Assembly: GCA_033239525.1 (NCBI GenBank)
Contig: BSYO01000038.1
Span: 5,645,041 to 5,709,040 of the forward strand
DNA: 64,000 nucleotides
Origin: Nepenthes gracilis
Lineage: Eukaryota; Streptophyta; Magnoliopsida; Caryophyllales; Nepenthaceae
Direction: 5' to 3'
Part shown: piece by piece, positions 44,250-56,903 of the stretch
Layout of the letters: each line of letters starts with the position of its first letter
Position numbering within the stretch: position 1 is the stretch's first letter
Program-made: the position numbers and the translations under genes
The notes under the pieces: model-generated
What the model was told of the DNA's origin: nothing
What the model saw: only the letters and a program-made list of their open reading frames with translations
The model's database searches: none

Positions 44250-45660
44250 TCATGTCAGGTTTGAGTTTCGAATTCCATAAAATCAGTATTTACTAAGTTA
44301 ATATAATTGATATTAAGGATAACTGATGTGAAAATTGGGTCAAAAGGTCCAAAAATTGACCCGGGGAATTTGGTCTGGTGCAGGCCAGTGGAGTGCTCGA
44401 GACGCAGCATAGGTGAAGGGTAGGCACAATTTTCAGAACCCTTGCACCCGATTAGCACTTGAAGCGCGTTTTCAAGAACTATCATGCCCAATGAGTACTC
44501 GAGATGCGCTCAATCGTAATTTTCAGTATGCCCGCACCCAAGTGGTGCTCAAGCGCCAAAGTTGTTAAAACCCCCACCTGCTTCCTTTTTTGCCATTTTA
44601 GCTCGAACGTTGAAGAGAGGAGATAGAGAGAGAGAGAGAGAGAGGCGTAGGAGGAAGAAGAGAAGAGAAAGAAGGAGAAAGGAGAGGCTCCAAACGCATC
44701 AATCCGGACGATCCAAGTAAGAAAACTAGTAGATCGGGCTAAGACAAGTACACTCTAAGCCTCCTTTTTCGATTGTCGTTATTTATTCCCATTTATTTTA
44801 CGTATTATTGTTCTAATACTTATCGTAGTTGGAATTTTGAAGTAAGAGCATAAAAAACATGCATATTTGTTGCTTATTATGTTTTTATAGTAAGATTTGA
44901 TGAAAACTACTGATCATTTGCTTATATCTCAAATATGCATATTATGAAAGTTTTTTCTCCATGTTCAGAGGTATGAAATTATGTTTCTACATAGTTGTTC
45001 TTCAAGTTTATGATTTTTAAATTATTCTATGTCATTTATGTGTGCTCAAATATACTGTACATTTAATTTTATGTAGCATGCTTTTTATTATTTGGATATT
45101 TTATCTTATCTATATTATTGATGAATTTTCATGACTAAAGAATTATCATGGTAAAAATGTGTAAGCTCTGTTGAAAGAATTATGGAGGGATATTTTGCAA
45201 TTATGTTAAGTAACTATTCTCCGAAAAGGGTGAGAACCAAGAATGTATGAAGTTAAGTGTAGAATTTTCTAAGAAATTAAGAACTTAAGAAATTGAGCCA
45301 ATGAATGTTCAATAGATAGTATATTTAGCATGCATTAGTATATTATAGTGAAATATCATTATCAGTTAAGGACCACTTTACGGCTAATGACCCATTTATA
45401 GGGTTATGTGTAGATGGCCCACCTCTAGATTTTGAATAGGAGGAGAAGGCTTTTGATTGTATAGGACCAAAAACAATTCAGGTTTCGATGGACTACTCCT
45501 TTAACTATTAAGGCTTATTGGCCTTGATCCCTAAAGAAAAATAAATTTTCAGTATAATTTGAGGAACAAAAAAATGAAAGAATAGGAAAAGGAATTTGGA
45601 ATGTATTATGGAAACATTTTCTAATGATGTTGTGAGGTTTCGGTTTCTAGAACATTATGA
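44250..45660 (+). repeat. LTR fragment a of a Tekay-like family
   Basis: From about 44400 to 45560 it matches 47690-48870: a GCTCGAGACGC-like segment, a GAGAGAGAGAGA-rich leader (44615-44690), AGTAAGAAAACTAGTAGATCGGGCTAAGACAAGTACACTCTAAGC (donor-like site near 44734), then an AT-rich tail. Its 3' end with the acceptor is not present, so it is truncated. Left boundary uncertain. Confidence 0.6.
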
Positions 45661-47500
45661 TTAGAAATAATTAAGTTAATATAATTAAAATTAGACTTAA
45701 TGTACTCTAAAAATTAAGCATTGGAAGCATATATGGATGTAGGAGGCCCGGTGTAAGGTATGAGTATCTAAAATATAGTTAATCCTAGTAATTAAATAGT
45801 ATAATAAGGTTTGAGAAAAGTAAAATTGAAAAAAGTAGAAAATTGACTTAATGCAGCAAGTAGCAGATCTTGCCTCGCTACTGGCTCTAATCCAGTAGTG
45901 AGCATAAAAAACAGATTGATCCTAAAAGGCCCGCGTAGGCCGTTCGCTCGAGCGTGTTGGAAGGCGCCGAATCCAATGCATGTGTGCTTGCCGCGCACCC
46001 TCTTGGTGCTTGAGCGCAAACCTGATTTTTTCCACCAACATGATTTCGTTTTTTGTGATAAAAGGGAAGGGGGAGAGGTTCTGGAGCACGACTACAAAGA
46101 GCAGCAAGGAGAAAGGAGAAGAAAGAAAAGGGGAAGGTATTCTTCGCCAAGTTTGATCTAATCAGAGGAAGAAAAATAGTAGATTGGGTAAAAGTAAGTG
46201 TACTTCAGACGATATTTTTTTTGTTTTTACCACTTATGCTCTTAAATATTCTTCCTCCATGATTTATGTAAATAAAGCATATTTCTCTTCATTGTTTGGA
46301 TATATTTCATGTTTACCCATATGTATTTTGATATATGATTTCGATTTCATGGATAAACATGCTTTTGGTGTCCGATTTAAGTCCGAAAGTTTTGTCCTAA
46401 AACAAAAATTAAGGATTTGGTGTTTAAAATTCTTAAATCTTGAGATGTAAATGTTGATTTGTAAAAGGTTATTACTCATGCTATGATTTTTATCTAAAAA
46501 ATTTACATGAAACTGTATTGTTACACTACCGTGGATTTTTGAAGCTATCTAAAGGGTTATCTATATAAATCTGACTGGTTTTCTAAAGCACAATGAGTTA
46601 AAAGTTAAGAAATAAGAAAAAAGATATTTCTGATTCTGTTGATTAGGATTTAAAAGTTCTAAATCTATAGAACGTTGCGGTGCTAATTGAGGATAATTTC
46701 GTCCATAGAGTTATTCGTGATCTGCCCTTCCTCAGGGTATTAGCCTAGATGGTAGAATTCTGTGTCTGACCTACCTTTGAGAGGTAATTCTGTAACTGAT
46801 CCCGCTAGAAGGGATATCTCTGTTCAGTTTCTGGCCTCTGATTGTGTGTGTAATACAATCTATCATCGATTATTCGTTCCCTTGACTAGTAGGGTCTACT
46901 AGTGCAGTCCTTCGGTTAGTAAAGTTGGATTTTTAGAACTTATAGAGTTTGATACCGATTTTTGATTTCTGATACCTGTTATACTGATTTATGCTTTATT
47001 CTGTTTCCTTGTACATCTCTGTTCTTTTTGTTCTTTAGATATTTTCATGGTTTTGCTTAATTGTACTTTTATTCTATATGAAAGAATTACACTTGCATAT
47101 TTTTACAGTACCTTATTGGGCTTCGACTTATTCTTTTGTTTTTTCCCTCCAGATGACATAGTAGAGTTGATTCCAATCAAGCAAGAGTAGATAAAGCCTA
47201 ATCAAGAAGATTTTTGGGAGCATCAAAGCTATTTTAGGAATTTGATTAGTTTGAATGTAAATACCTAAATCGTGGATGAAAATTATGCATTAATGGTTAT
47301 GACATGTTTTGTATCTTTGTTGGAATGGTATTTTTGCTTCCACAGGTTTATATTTTGGACATAGTTCTGCTCTCGCTATCTACTTTTGGATTTGCACAGG
47401 TTCTTGACGTCATCTCTTATATGAAATTGGATGTAGTGGCCTGGAATGTCGATTTAGAGCCATGGTTATGTATATGGCGTTAGAGGATCCTGTGTCAGGG
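45661..47500 (+). repeat. Related LTR fragment b
   Basis: The stretch repeats the same plan: a Cys/Arg-rich GC leader (45930-46160), GTAAAAGTAAGTGTACTTC (donor-like GT at 46194), an AT-rich middle and TTTTTTCCCTCCAG (acceptor-like, ending 47152) followed by GATCCTGTGTCAGGGATG near 47490. Small frames in the leader appear on both strands and are not credible genes. Confidence 0.55.
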
Positions 47501-47599
47501 ATGAAAATGTGTGTTGATATAAATCATTTTGTATATTTGCATATTTTATTTAGGTTGATTGTATCAGTTTAGCCTAATTTTAGGAAAAATTTTATCCAT

Positions 47600-50117
47600 T
47601 TTTTCTTAGAATTTTAAGATATTATTTTGGGTTTCAATTCTGTATGGTTGTTGACAGAATATATTAGAGAAACAAAAAAAACAATGTGTCCGTTTCATCA
47701 CACTCGGCCCCTAAATGGCACTCGAGGCACACCATGGTGCATTTGGCAGAATGGTTGCGCCCAAGGTGTGCCCGTGGCACATTTTCTAGAATGGTCATGC
47801 TCGATGAGTGCCTGAGGTGCGTTCGAACACATTTTTCAAAATACCCATGCCCGAGGGGTGCTTGACCGGCGCTCAAGTGCCGGAGTGGTTATAAGGCACA
47901 CCTGCGCTTTTTTCCACCAATTTTGCACAAAATTAGAGCACAAGGAGAGAGAGAGGGAGGCGAAGCAGAAGAGAAGAGAAGAGAGAGAAGGTGAAGGAGA
48001 GGTCTCGAGAGTTTGAATCCGACGATTCGAGTAAGAAAACCAGTAGATTGAGTCAAGGTAAGTGTATTATAAGCTTTTTCTTTCGGTTGTTTATTTTGTT
48101 CATTTTGAGTATTATTGTTCTAATACTCATCCTAATTGGGATTTTGAAGTAAGAACATGAAAATGTGCATTTTTATTACTTCCCTATGTTTTTATAGTAA
48201 GATTTATCGAAAACTACCATCTATTTTCTCATATCTTGAATATGTATGTTATGAAAGTTCTTTCTATGTTTAGAGGCTAGAAATCTTGTTCCTACTTAGT
48301 TGTACTTTAAGTTTAAGAATTTTAAATTATTACATGATGTTTTTGTGTTCTCAAAATATATTGTATATTTAATTTTTATATAGTGTGTTTTGCTTTATTA
48401 TTTAGATATTTTATTTTATTTGTATTATGAATGAACTCTCATGACTAAGGGATGGCCATGGGAAAAATGATCAAGTTCTATGAAAAAGGATTATAGAGGA
48501 ATATTCTACAATTAAGGTAAAAACTTATGAATTGTTCTCCAAAAGAGTGAGAATGAAGGATGTATGGGTTTAAGAGTAGAATTTTCTAAGAAAATAAGAA
48601 GTTAAGAAATTGGACTAAGAAATGTTCATCAGATAGTATATTTCGACATGTCTTAGTATATTATAGTGAAAGATCATTATCTGCTATGGGCCGCTTGCGG
48701 CTAATGCCCCATCTATAGGATTTGTATGTAGATGGCCTACCTCTGGGTCTTGAATAGGAGGAGAAAGCTTTTGATTGTGTAAGAGAAAATACAATTCAAG
48801 TTTCAATCAACCACTTCTTAAGTCAGTAAGGCCTATTGGTCCTAATCCCCAACGAAATTAAGCTTTGAACATAATTTGATAGTTAAAAAAAGAAAAAGAA
48901 ATAAATTGAAGAAATTTGGAATGCATTATGAAGGCATTTCTTTTCTGATCATGTTTTATAATTATTCATTCATCTTTATTTCTTTCGATATGTACTATTA
49001 TTATTCAAATATAAAATTTGCATATTCCTTGAAGTATATATGTACCTTACTGAATATTTGGCTCACTTATTATTATTTGTACTAGCCCATCAAAGGATTA
49101 ACACAAGTTTACACCCGAGGAATAGGAATGAATAATCATTGCCTAGATTTTGAACTTGGGATATTGTATGATGTAATTTAGGCATTGTCTTTTATATTTC
49201 TGGTACAGTAATGATTTTTTTAGACAAGATGATTGTATGTATATATTATTTTGTGATTTAAGGAAGTAGATGCAAGTTTAGTTGAACCTAGAACTCATAT
49301 ATAAATAGGATTGTAAAATGTTTTCGTAGATCTGATGGCAATTGCAGGCATCTTCCCAAAATAGGTTCCACAAGGTGATATGTTTCTATTCGTTGTCGGA
49401 GCCACAAGGTTCTGGCATGTTATGGATCCTGTGTATATATGGATGTTTATTTGATAATTTTTATAGTATGATTTGTATTTAGTTTGATAGATGCTAAGAC
49501 AGGTAATATTCTATAATTGTGTCCGTCATACATGTTTTATAATTATCCATTCGTCTCTATTTCTTTTGATATGTATTGTTATGTTTTAAATATAAAGTAT
49601 GCATATTCTTTGATATATATATATATATACCTTGTTGAGTATTTGGTTCACTTTCTTACTATTTTTGCTAACCCGTTATATGATCTGCACGAGTTTATAC
49701 TCGACGAGTAGGAATGAAGGATCGGTGCTTAGTATTAGGTCTTGTGGATGTATATGAAGGATCGGGCTATGATTTATTTAGACATTATCTTATGTATTTT
49801 TGGTACGATAGTTATTCTAGTTCGGTTAAAGGTTTGGATGTATGTATTATTTTGTAACTAAAGAAGTCGAGGCATGTTTTGGTTGGAACCTAGTATATAT
49901 TGGAATATGAAATACTTCCGTAGATTTGAAGGTATTTGTAGGCATCTTTCTAATTTAGATCTGATAAGGTAAAATATTTAGATTTGTTATTGGAGCCACG
50001 AGGTTGTGGCGTGTTGTAGATCCTGTGTATGCTGATATATATTTATCAGATCATGCCTTGTAGATTATCTACTGTTAGAATTAAGTTAATGACGGATTTG
50101 GGAGGTGTTCCGTCACA
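47600..50117 (+). repeat. 5' LTR of the host gypsy element at 47.6-61.8 kb, with a 581-bp tandem duplication
   Basis: The LTR contains a GA-rich leader (47940-48010), donor-like AAG-GTAAGTGTA at 48058, an AT-rich middle and TTTGGCTCAC or TTTGGTTCAC blocks. The segment from about 48951 to 49530 repeats from about 49532 to 50117, an offset of 581 bp, and both end in GTGTCCGTCATA or GTGTTCCGTCACA, so two LTR 3' ends lie in tandem. The last is followed by a PBS at 50120. The start at about 47600 is approximate. Confidence 0.72.
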
Positions 50118-50119
50118 GG

Positions 50120-50136
50120 TGGTATCAGAAAATAGC
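50120..50136 (+). other. Primer binding site of the host gypsy element
   Basis: TGGTATCAGAAAATAGC follows the LTR end by two bases and matches the initiator tRNA-Met complement except near its end. The interior is broken 36 bp later by the element at 50173. Confidence 0.85.
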
Positions 50137-50172
50137 TCAGGAGATGCCTTATGATTTGGATTGGTTGACTTT

Positions 50173-50381
50173 TGTAATATTCTGAGTATTTTTATCTGAT
50201 TTGATTGAGTTTATTTATTTATTTTGAAAATTTAGATGTGATAAAATTAATTAAATATTATAAATTTTAAAAAATATTTGGATCTGATGGGTCGGCTCCC
50301 GAAATATGCTCGTTCGGTCGATCGAGTATTGATTCGAGTTTTGAGATTTAAAGAAAAATGGATATATATATAGCGTATTAT

Positions 50382-50448
<67 letters not shown>

Positions 50449-52534
50449 TAGAAGTAGGAGGAGGGCAGGGGATCGGGGGAAAAAGGGTTGCGAGGAAGAA
50501 GGCGAGAGAGGGGAGCATTCACGGGGAAGAAGGCGGGGCTGGTGGCCGGCAACGGCCGCGTGGCGATGATTGGCTGGCGCGGTGAGGTAGAGCAGTGATA
50601 GGAGCTGCAGGAGGCTGGCTTGAGGGAGAGAACCACACGAAGGAGAAGAGGAGGAAATAGAAGCTTTTGGGTCCGATTCCAACTACGAGCTAGTTGAAAA
50701 AGTTGTAAATTCGGTCAAGATAAGTGCACACATGCTCTCCTTTTTCATTTTTATGCATGTTCATTTCATATCGATACTGTTCACCCGCGCCCCATGCAGT
50801 TTTGGCTTTCAATTTTTGGGACTTTTGTATAAATTGAGACTAGAATATCATTACCCATATCCTAATATAATTTATTTGTCGTTTGATATTCGATTTCCCC
50901 TCCGATTTGTCTAGTTTGGCCTCACCAAACCCTAACCGATGCCCAACTTGGGATTCTCCCCTTTCCTTTCGATTATATGTTTAATTGATCTCAAATTACG
51001 AATTATCATATCCTAATTATGTATATACCTCGGCCAGGCGTCCAATTTTACAAGTATCGGCCCGTTCGCGACGTTCGGACATTCTCAAATGGCCTTGACA
51101 CTGTTCATTCGAGAATAAATGAGAATTTTGCATGCTTCCATCTCATCTAATTGTTATGAAATTTAATTCTAATTGTTTATGTTTAATTGTATGTCCTGAA
51201 AATATGTGTTTGTGCTCCGTTAATGTGTTCCGGAGGACCCCAAAGTGATAATTGCCCAATGTGGTATGGAATTTTAATCTTTTCTATGTATTGTGACATC
51301 CACGCATCCAAATTGACTTATAAGAAAACTTAAATCTGAAGGAAAAATAATAATCGTTTATATAATTAGAGGAAAGTCCACAATGTGATATGTGATCGAA
51401 TGGTTCTCCTAGATAGAGATATTGTGAATTGAATTATGGTGGACCTTCCCTCAAATGAATAAGAACCCATAAAATTAGGACCATGAAGTTGTGATACAGA
51501 GGTAATGCCCTTTGGCCTACCAATAGCATTATAGTAGAGACTCAATGATAATCCTGGCCACATATCTTAGTGGGTAATAATCTTGGCAAGCATTTGGATA
51601 TTACTGTGGAAGGACAAGGATTGTCTTTGGGTCTCGGGGGAAAACTTGTGTGGGACTTGTGGTCTGTCTACAGGCATGATATGTGAAAAGCCCGCCTCTG
51701 GGTCAATAATAGGAGCTTGTGATCTTAGATCATGTGAATTATTATGATCATTTTATCATTCTCTCACACTTTTAGTTAGTAAGGCTTACTGATCCTGATC
51801 CGCAAAAATGAATAATTATACATAAAGTATATTACAAAGAAAAGTAAATTGTATTCAAAAGTATATTTGATCATGTTCCCGTTTATGCATCTCTTTTATG
51901 ATTATGTCTCTTTCCCTTGATTATTTTTGTTTATATTATCTACCGCTTTTGATTATGATGCACTTGTTGAGCTATTAGCTCACCCTTACTACTTCTCATT
52001 GCCTCCAGATTAGCTGGCCTATTATGCCAATAGAACAGAGTAGAGACTAGAGGTGGGTTAGGCTCTAGATTTGGAAGACCAGATCAGAAAATTTATACCT
52101 TATAGATTATTGTTAATTGCATACATTCATATTTCAGTTGGGTTTATTAATGTATATTGTACAAAATAACTGATGATCAGTTAGTTCAATTTTTTCTGTC
52201 ATTTGAATTTATTTATACTTTTGCATGATATTATAGTTCATAACAATTACCTAATGGCATCTTTCTTTGGACGACGTTGTGCATAGATGCACCGTGTTAG
52301 AGCCACATCTAAGTAGTGTCAATTGGATCTTGTATAAATTGTGTACTAATGTTTGTATGTTGTTGGAACTTGGAGCTATTGGGATGTATATGTGTGAGTT
52401 TTTGAGATGTTGTGGCATTTTGGGAGGACTTATATATATTGTACAAGATATTTTAGAGGTATTTGTATAGTTGGACGGCCGTATTATAAGGAAAACTTTG
52501 CCAAATTTTCGGCAGAAAAATACAGTCTATCACA
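50173..52534 (+). repeat. 5' LTR of the family II element
   Basis: In order: TGTAATATTC start, TATA-like GGATATATATATAGCG (50358-50373), an AAT microsatellite (about 50383-50444), a purine-rich leader (50450-50700), donor-like CAAG-ATAAGTGC (50721), a long AT-rich stretch, AGCTATTAGCTCACCC and TTCTCATTGCCTCCAG (acceptor-like, ending 52008), and the TATCACA end. Confidence 0.92.
50383..50444. repeat. AAT trinucleotide microsatellite in the LTR
   Basis: About twenty consecutive AAT units lie just downstream of the TATA-like box. The long Tyr/Leu or Ile frames that cover it on both strands come from the repeat. Confidence 0.95.
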
Positions 52535-52536
52535 AC

Positions 52537-52553
52537 TGGTATCAGAGAAAGAG
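52537..52553 (+). other. Primer binding site of the family II element
   Basis: TGGTATCAGAGAAAGAG lies two bases after the left LTR. The first 11 bases match the initiator tRNA-Met PBS exactly. Confidence 0.92.
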
Positions 52554-55500
52554 ATACCTTAAATTTGATTTGAATCTAATATGAAAGTTTAGGTTAGAGT
52601 AAGATAGTTTATTTAAGTAGATGAAAGCGTACGATGATTAAGTAGACAGGATAGTTCTAATTATTCTAATTTTAATGACTTAAGTTAAAACTAAGTCAAG
52701 ATCAGTAGCTAAGAATAATTATTTGGTTGTGGTGTCCCAGTTAGTGTCTTAATCAAGCTACGGTATTTCTCTTGGGTTAGGACTATGCTAGGATCCGTTA
52801 GTTATGTCTAACCACCTAGTGGTTAATGTCTTAGTTAAAAATTCAAGCCAAGTTGTGATCTAAGCCATATCATTTGTTTGTTTCAGAAAGAGTGTTAGCA
52901 GCTAATCCTATCGCCTAGATGAAGGTCGACACGTGGAAGTGGTCAACCACGTGATGGAAAAGTTGTAGGGGGATACCTTAAGGTTATTTTGGATTAATCT
53001 TTCGAGGACCAGGAATGGTGATGCTTGAATAGCATGCCTAGTGAGATGGATAAGGTAGAATCGACGGCTCGAGGTCGGGATAACTCGAAGTCGATTTTTG
53101 GTGTTAGTGAATCTGAGAATGTCAATTTATAATCGATTTGGAGATACCCAAGAACCTAAACTTTTGGGTAGATCTGATTCTATAGAAGTTGAGATATGGA
53201 TCTAGAATTTATGTTTTATTGGTGTTCCTAAGTTTATTCGTTTATTTAAGGATCATTGACTTGTGTTAGTTGCATCAAGTTCTGTGACTTTCCCTTGGGA
53301 TAGTAGATATGGTTGGTTGGGATGAACAGATTGCCTTGTGGTGCTAAGGTTTGTGATGATATTGAGGATGATATGGCTGGTGAGCTGCTATGTTAGTGGG
53401 GATTGTGGCGGTAGGATATGATCTTTGCCACCTTACCGAGAGATTGAGTTTGGGATTGATCTTGTGCCGGGGTCGGTACCTATTTCGAGGACCCCACATC
53501 GTATGGCTCCACCGAGTTTAAGGAATTGAAATAGTAACTGCAGGACCTTCTGGAATTGGATCTTATTTGACCCAGTGTTTCACCGTGGAGTGCTCTAGTC
53601 TTATTTATGAAAAAGAAGGATGAGACTTTAAGGCTGTGTATAGACTATCGTGAGCTAAATAAGATCACGATCAAGAATAAGTATTCGTTACCATGGATTG
53701 ATGATCTCTTCAATTAGTTGCAAGGGACCCGTGTGTTCTCTACGATCGATCTTTAGTCGAAATATCATCAGCTTCGCATCAAGTAGGAGGACGTGGCGAG
53801 CACAGCTTTTCGGATAAGGTATGGTCATTACGAATTCCTTGTGATGCCGTTCGGGATTGACTAATGCACCAACCGTGTTCATGAATTGATAAACCCGGTC
53901 ATCCAACCATACTTCGGTAAATTTATTGTGGTTGTCATCAATGACATCTTGATTTATTCCAAGAGTTGTGCCAAGCACGAGGAGTATTTGAGGATCGTGC
54001 TTCAGACCCTTCGGGAGCATTAGTTATTAGTGAAGCTAATGAAGTGCGAGTTTTGGCTCAATGTGGTAGTGTTCTTGGGCCACGTCATCTCTGATGGAGG
54101 CATCTCAGTGGACCGAAGAAAGTTGAAGCGGTGATTAGTTGGAGTCGACCCACGACCGTGTCAAAGATCCGTAGCTTTTTGGGGATGGTTGGTTACTATT
54201 GCCATTTTGTGGAGAATTTCTCTTGGATTGCCCTCTTCCCTAAAATTCGAGGTGGTTTTCGAGAAGTTGAAGATCGCTTAAAGTTGGCAGAAGAGCTATG
54301 CCGATCAGAGGAGATCTGAGCTTAGATTGAAGGTCGGCGATTTTGACTTCCTCAAGTCGTTGCCGTGGAAGGTAGATGGTTTGATAAGCGGGCACAGTGA
54401 ATGGATAGGTGGATTATTTGATCTATTGCAAGGGTATGGTGATTTCTAAGATTAATCTATATCCGTAACTTTGTTGATTGTGATAATCAAAAATTGTGCT
54501 TGTGGCAGCATTTAGGATTAAGACATAGTCATTACAAGTTTTGGTAATGCTGTCTAGGTTGTAGATTCATTAGCATATTTGTAAATTTTATAGGTTGGAT
54601 CTTTCGGCCATATTTGGATCCACATTATGATGGCCTCATCGATGAATTCAAAGAACCATGGGGGTGTGTGAACCTTGTTTAAGGACCATGTCTTGGATTA
54701 GAAAAGACTGATTGATGTAGCAGGGGTGCACAATTTTCTCGGTTTAGTTGAATCTGATAAGATATCCGTTAGGTGTCTTTCAAGGATTTACAATGTTCAC
54801 GGAGCGTTAACTTAGAAGCGATTAGTATTCATTAGAGTACGATATTTGGGAAAAGCTTTCAAGGATCGAATGGGAGGTTGTTGACCATGTCGTTGGGGTT
54901 GATCCTTGATTGATCAAGTATATTATATTAGAATGTGGTGCTTTCAAAGAAGATTTAGGACTACGTTTTTTCTATAATGTACATGGGTGTTTGCCCTTGG
55001 ATAAGTGGGGGGAGAAGTCCACGATCAGAATTGTTCTGCCCGTGGGTTGGAGTTAGCAAATGAAGTCTTTCCTTTGAGAACTTATAGGTGTTACTTTTGG
55101 AGTTAGTCATAGTCTAATGATTCTAGGAGTCTGAATAGTCGTAGTTTTTAGCAGGTGAATCTGTTTAAGAGATTGTGAAGATGAACCTCAGTGTTTTCAA
55201 GGAAAGAGGGCCTTAGTGCTGATAATTGACGTAAGGAGTCTTTAGACTTAATATGCTTTCAGTGCTTCGTAGGAAATATGAAGGGTAAATCATGAGTAGG
55301 TGCTAATACTTAGGAAATGGGATGTCGTATTCTTGATTTGGTAGACAAAATTGTATTCAAAGTATTGGAGCTATGAAATTATGAATTGAGAAGTCCTAAT
55401 GGTTTTGCTTCGGGATTGTTAGGATGGCAAGAATTTTTGGTGTTTGAATAATTGTGGATTAGCTTTCGAGGACGGTCCATTTAATGTGAATTTGGGTAAT

Positions 55501-56590
55501 GCATGCGGGTCAAATAAGATAGCCCGTAGGTGTGCCAACGAGATAATAAGTTTACTGAGTGTTTAGGTTTTAAGGCTTAGGTGGTGATTTGAGGTTGTGC
55601 CGAATTATTGAGTGATCATCTCCATTGTGTCTCATAAGTTAATCATAATCTGAAGATTAAGAACTTTGCCTTAGTTGTGTTAATATTTTTGGATTTCTTA
55701 GGTCAATAGCTATCACATAACCTAGGTGTCTGATAGGAGTTATGGATGCAAGTTGTAAGAAGATCTTTAATATGCAAATAAATGAGTAATCAAAATGGCG
55801 GAAGTGTGTGTAGGCTCGCAACTTCCCTAGGTCTTAGGATATGATTGAGGCTTAAGTGAATGATCATGTTTGCAATATAGGAGATTGGTAATTGGTTGAT
55901 AAGTTGCCCATTCATTATCAATTTGGATCATGCGTTCTAGTGATATGTCGGTTTATCGACATACCAACGGACTAATTAGAATATAAAGTATTTTGACTTT
56001 GAGGTTTGATTGCGATTTGAGGTTTATGTTGAAATATTAGTCAAACTCGATCAAAGAATTCTAGTTGTCAAGTTAAATTAGCTATGGTAATGAATTATAA
56101 TTGGATGATTCGTAGTTAGATAATTGATTAGAATTGCGTAGTAAAAACATGGTGACCACGTATATCTTAAGGTTTAACGTGAGGTTCAAAATGAATGATC
56201 ATTTTCAAGGCTTAGAGTAAATTAAAGTAAGAATTATTAGTCCGTTTGAGGTTTTTAACTAAGTCGGAAAGGTAGTCAATAAATTTAGTTTACCTTTGAA
56301 CTTGGTGGATTAGCATGAAATTTTCCACATAACGGTGATTTTGGAAGTAGGTATGTGGTCAAGTTAGACCGTTGTTGGGAGATTACGAATTTGTCACATC
56401 ATGAGGTTTTGATCTAAATCTTAAGTAAAACGTATCGAGTTATAAGGATCAAGGTAATTCAAATGGTTGAAGCTCTCTAAGATAAATTGTTTAATCGAGA
56501 ATGTGATTTGGGAACGATAGGAAGAAACTGAAAAGATTACCCCGATTATTAAATTTTGCGATTTGTTAAATTTTGATGATGAACTTTTTA
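52554..56590 (+). pseudogene. Decayed gypsy pol of the family II element
   Basis: Gag is not recognisable in 52554-53400. From about 53438 the plus strand reads [45 protein letters not shown] (about 53612), YHQLRIK-stop-EDVASTAFRIRYGHYEFLVMPFG (about 53764), then PYFGKFIVVVINDILIYSKS (FIDDIL box with Asp to Asn), [33 protein letters not shown] and FLGMVGYY (about 54175). Integrase is barely visible; near 56270-56330 the text FSLPLNLVD-stop-HEIFHITVI matches its C-terminus, and FDDELFISGGE (56575-56600) is the typical pol end overlapping the purine tract. Tekay/Del membership follows from the PP-REIEF and GRY-box text. Confidence 0.82.
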
Positions 56591-56604
56591 TAAGTGGAGG
56601 AGAA

Positions 56605-56836
56605 CGTAATATCCCGAATATTTTGATTTGATTTAATTGAGTTTATTTGTTTATTATAGATAATTTAGATGTGATAAAAATTAATTAAATATTATAAATT
56701 TTGAAAGATATTTGGATCTGATGGGTCGGCACCCAAAGTACGCCCGTTCGGTCGCCCGAGTATCAATTCGGGTTTTGAGATTGAATGAAAAATGGATAAA
56801 TGAATATATATATATATATATATAATGATAATAACG

Positions 56837-56903
<67 letters not shown>

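Noticed and set aside
45898..46161. An 87-residue plus-strand frame and overlapping minus-strand frames
   Set aside because: They fall in an LTR leader like those at 44600 and 47950, have low-complexity composition and are matched by equally long frames on the opposite strand.
50247..50682. Frames with long Tyr, Leu or Ile runs (also at 56681-57275)
   Set aside because: Translation of the AAT microsatellite and LTR leader; no independent evidence of a gene.
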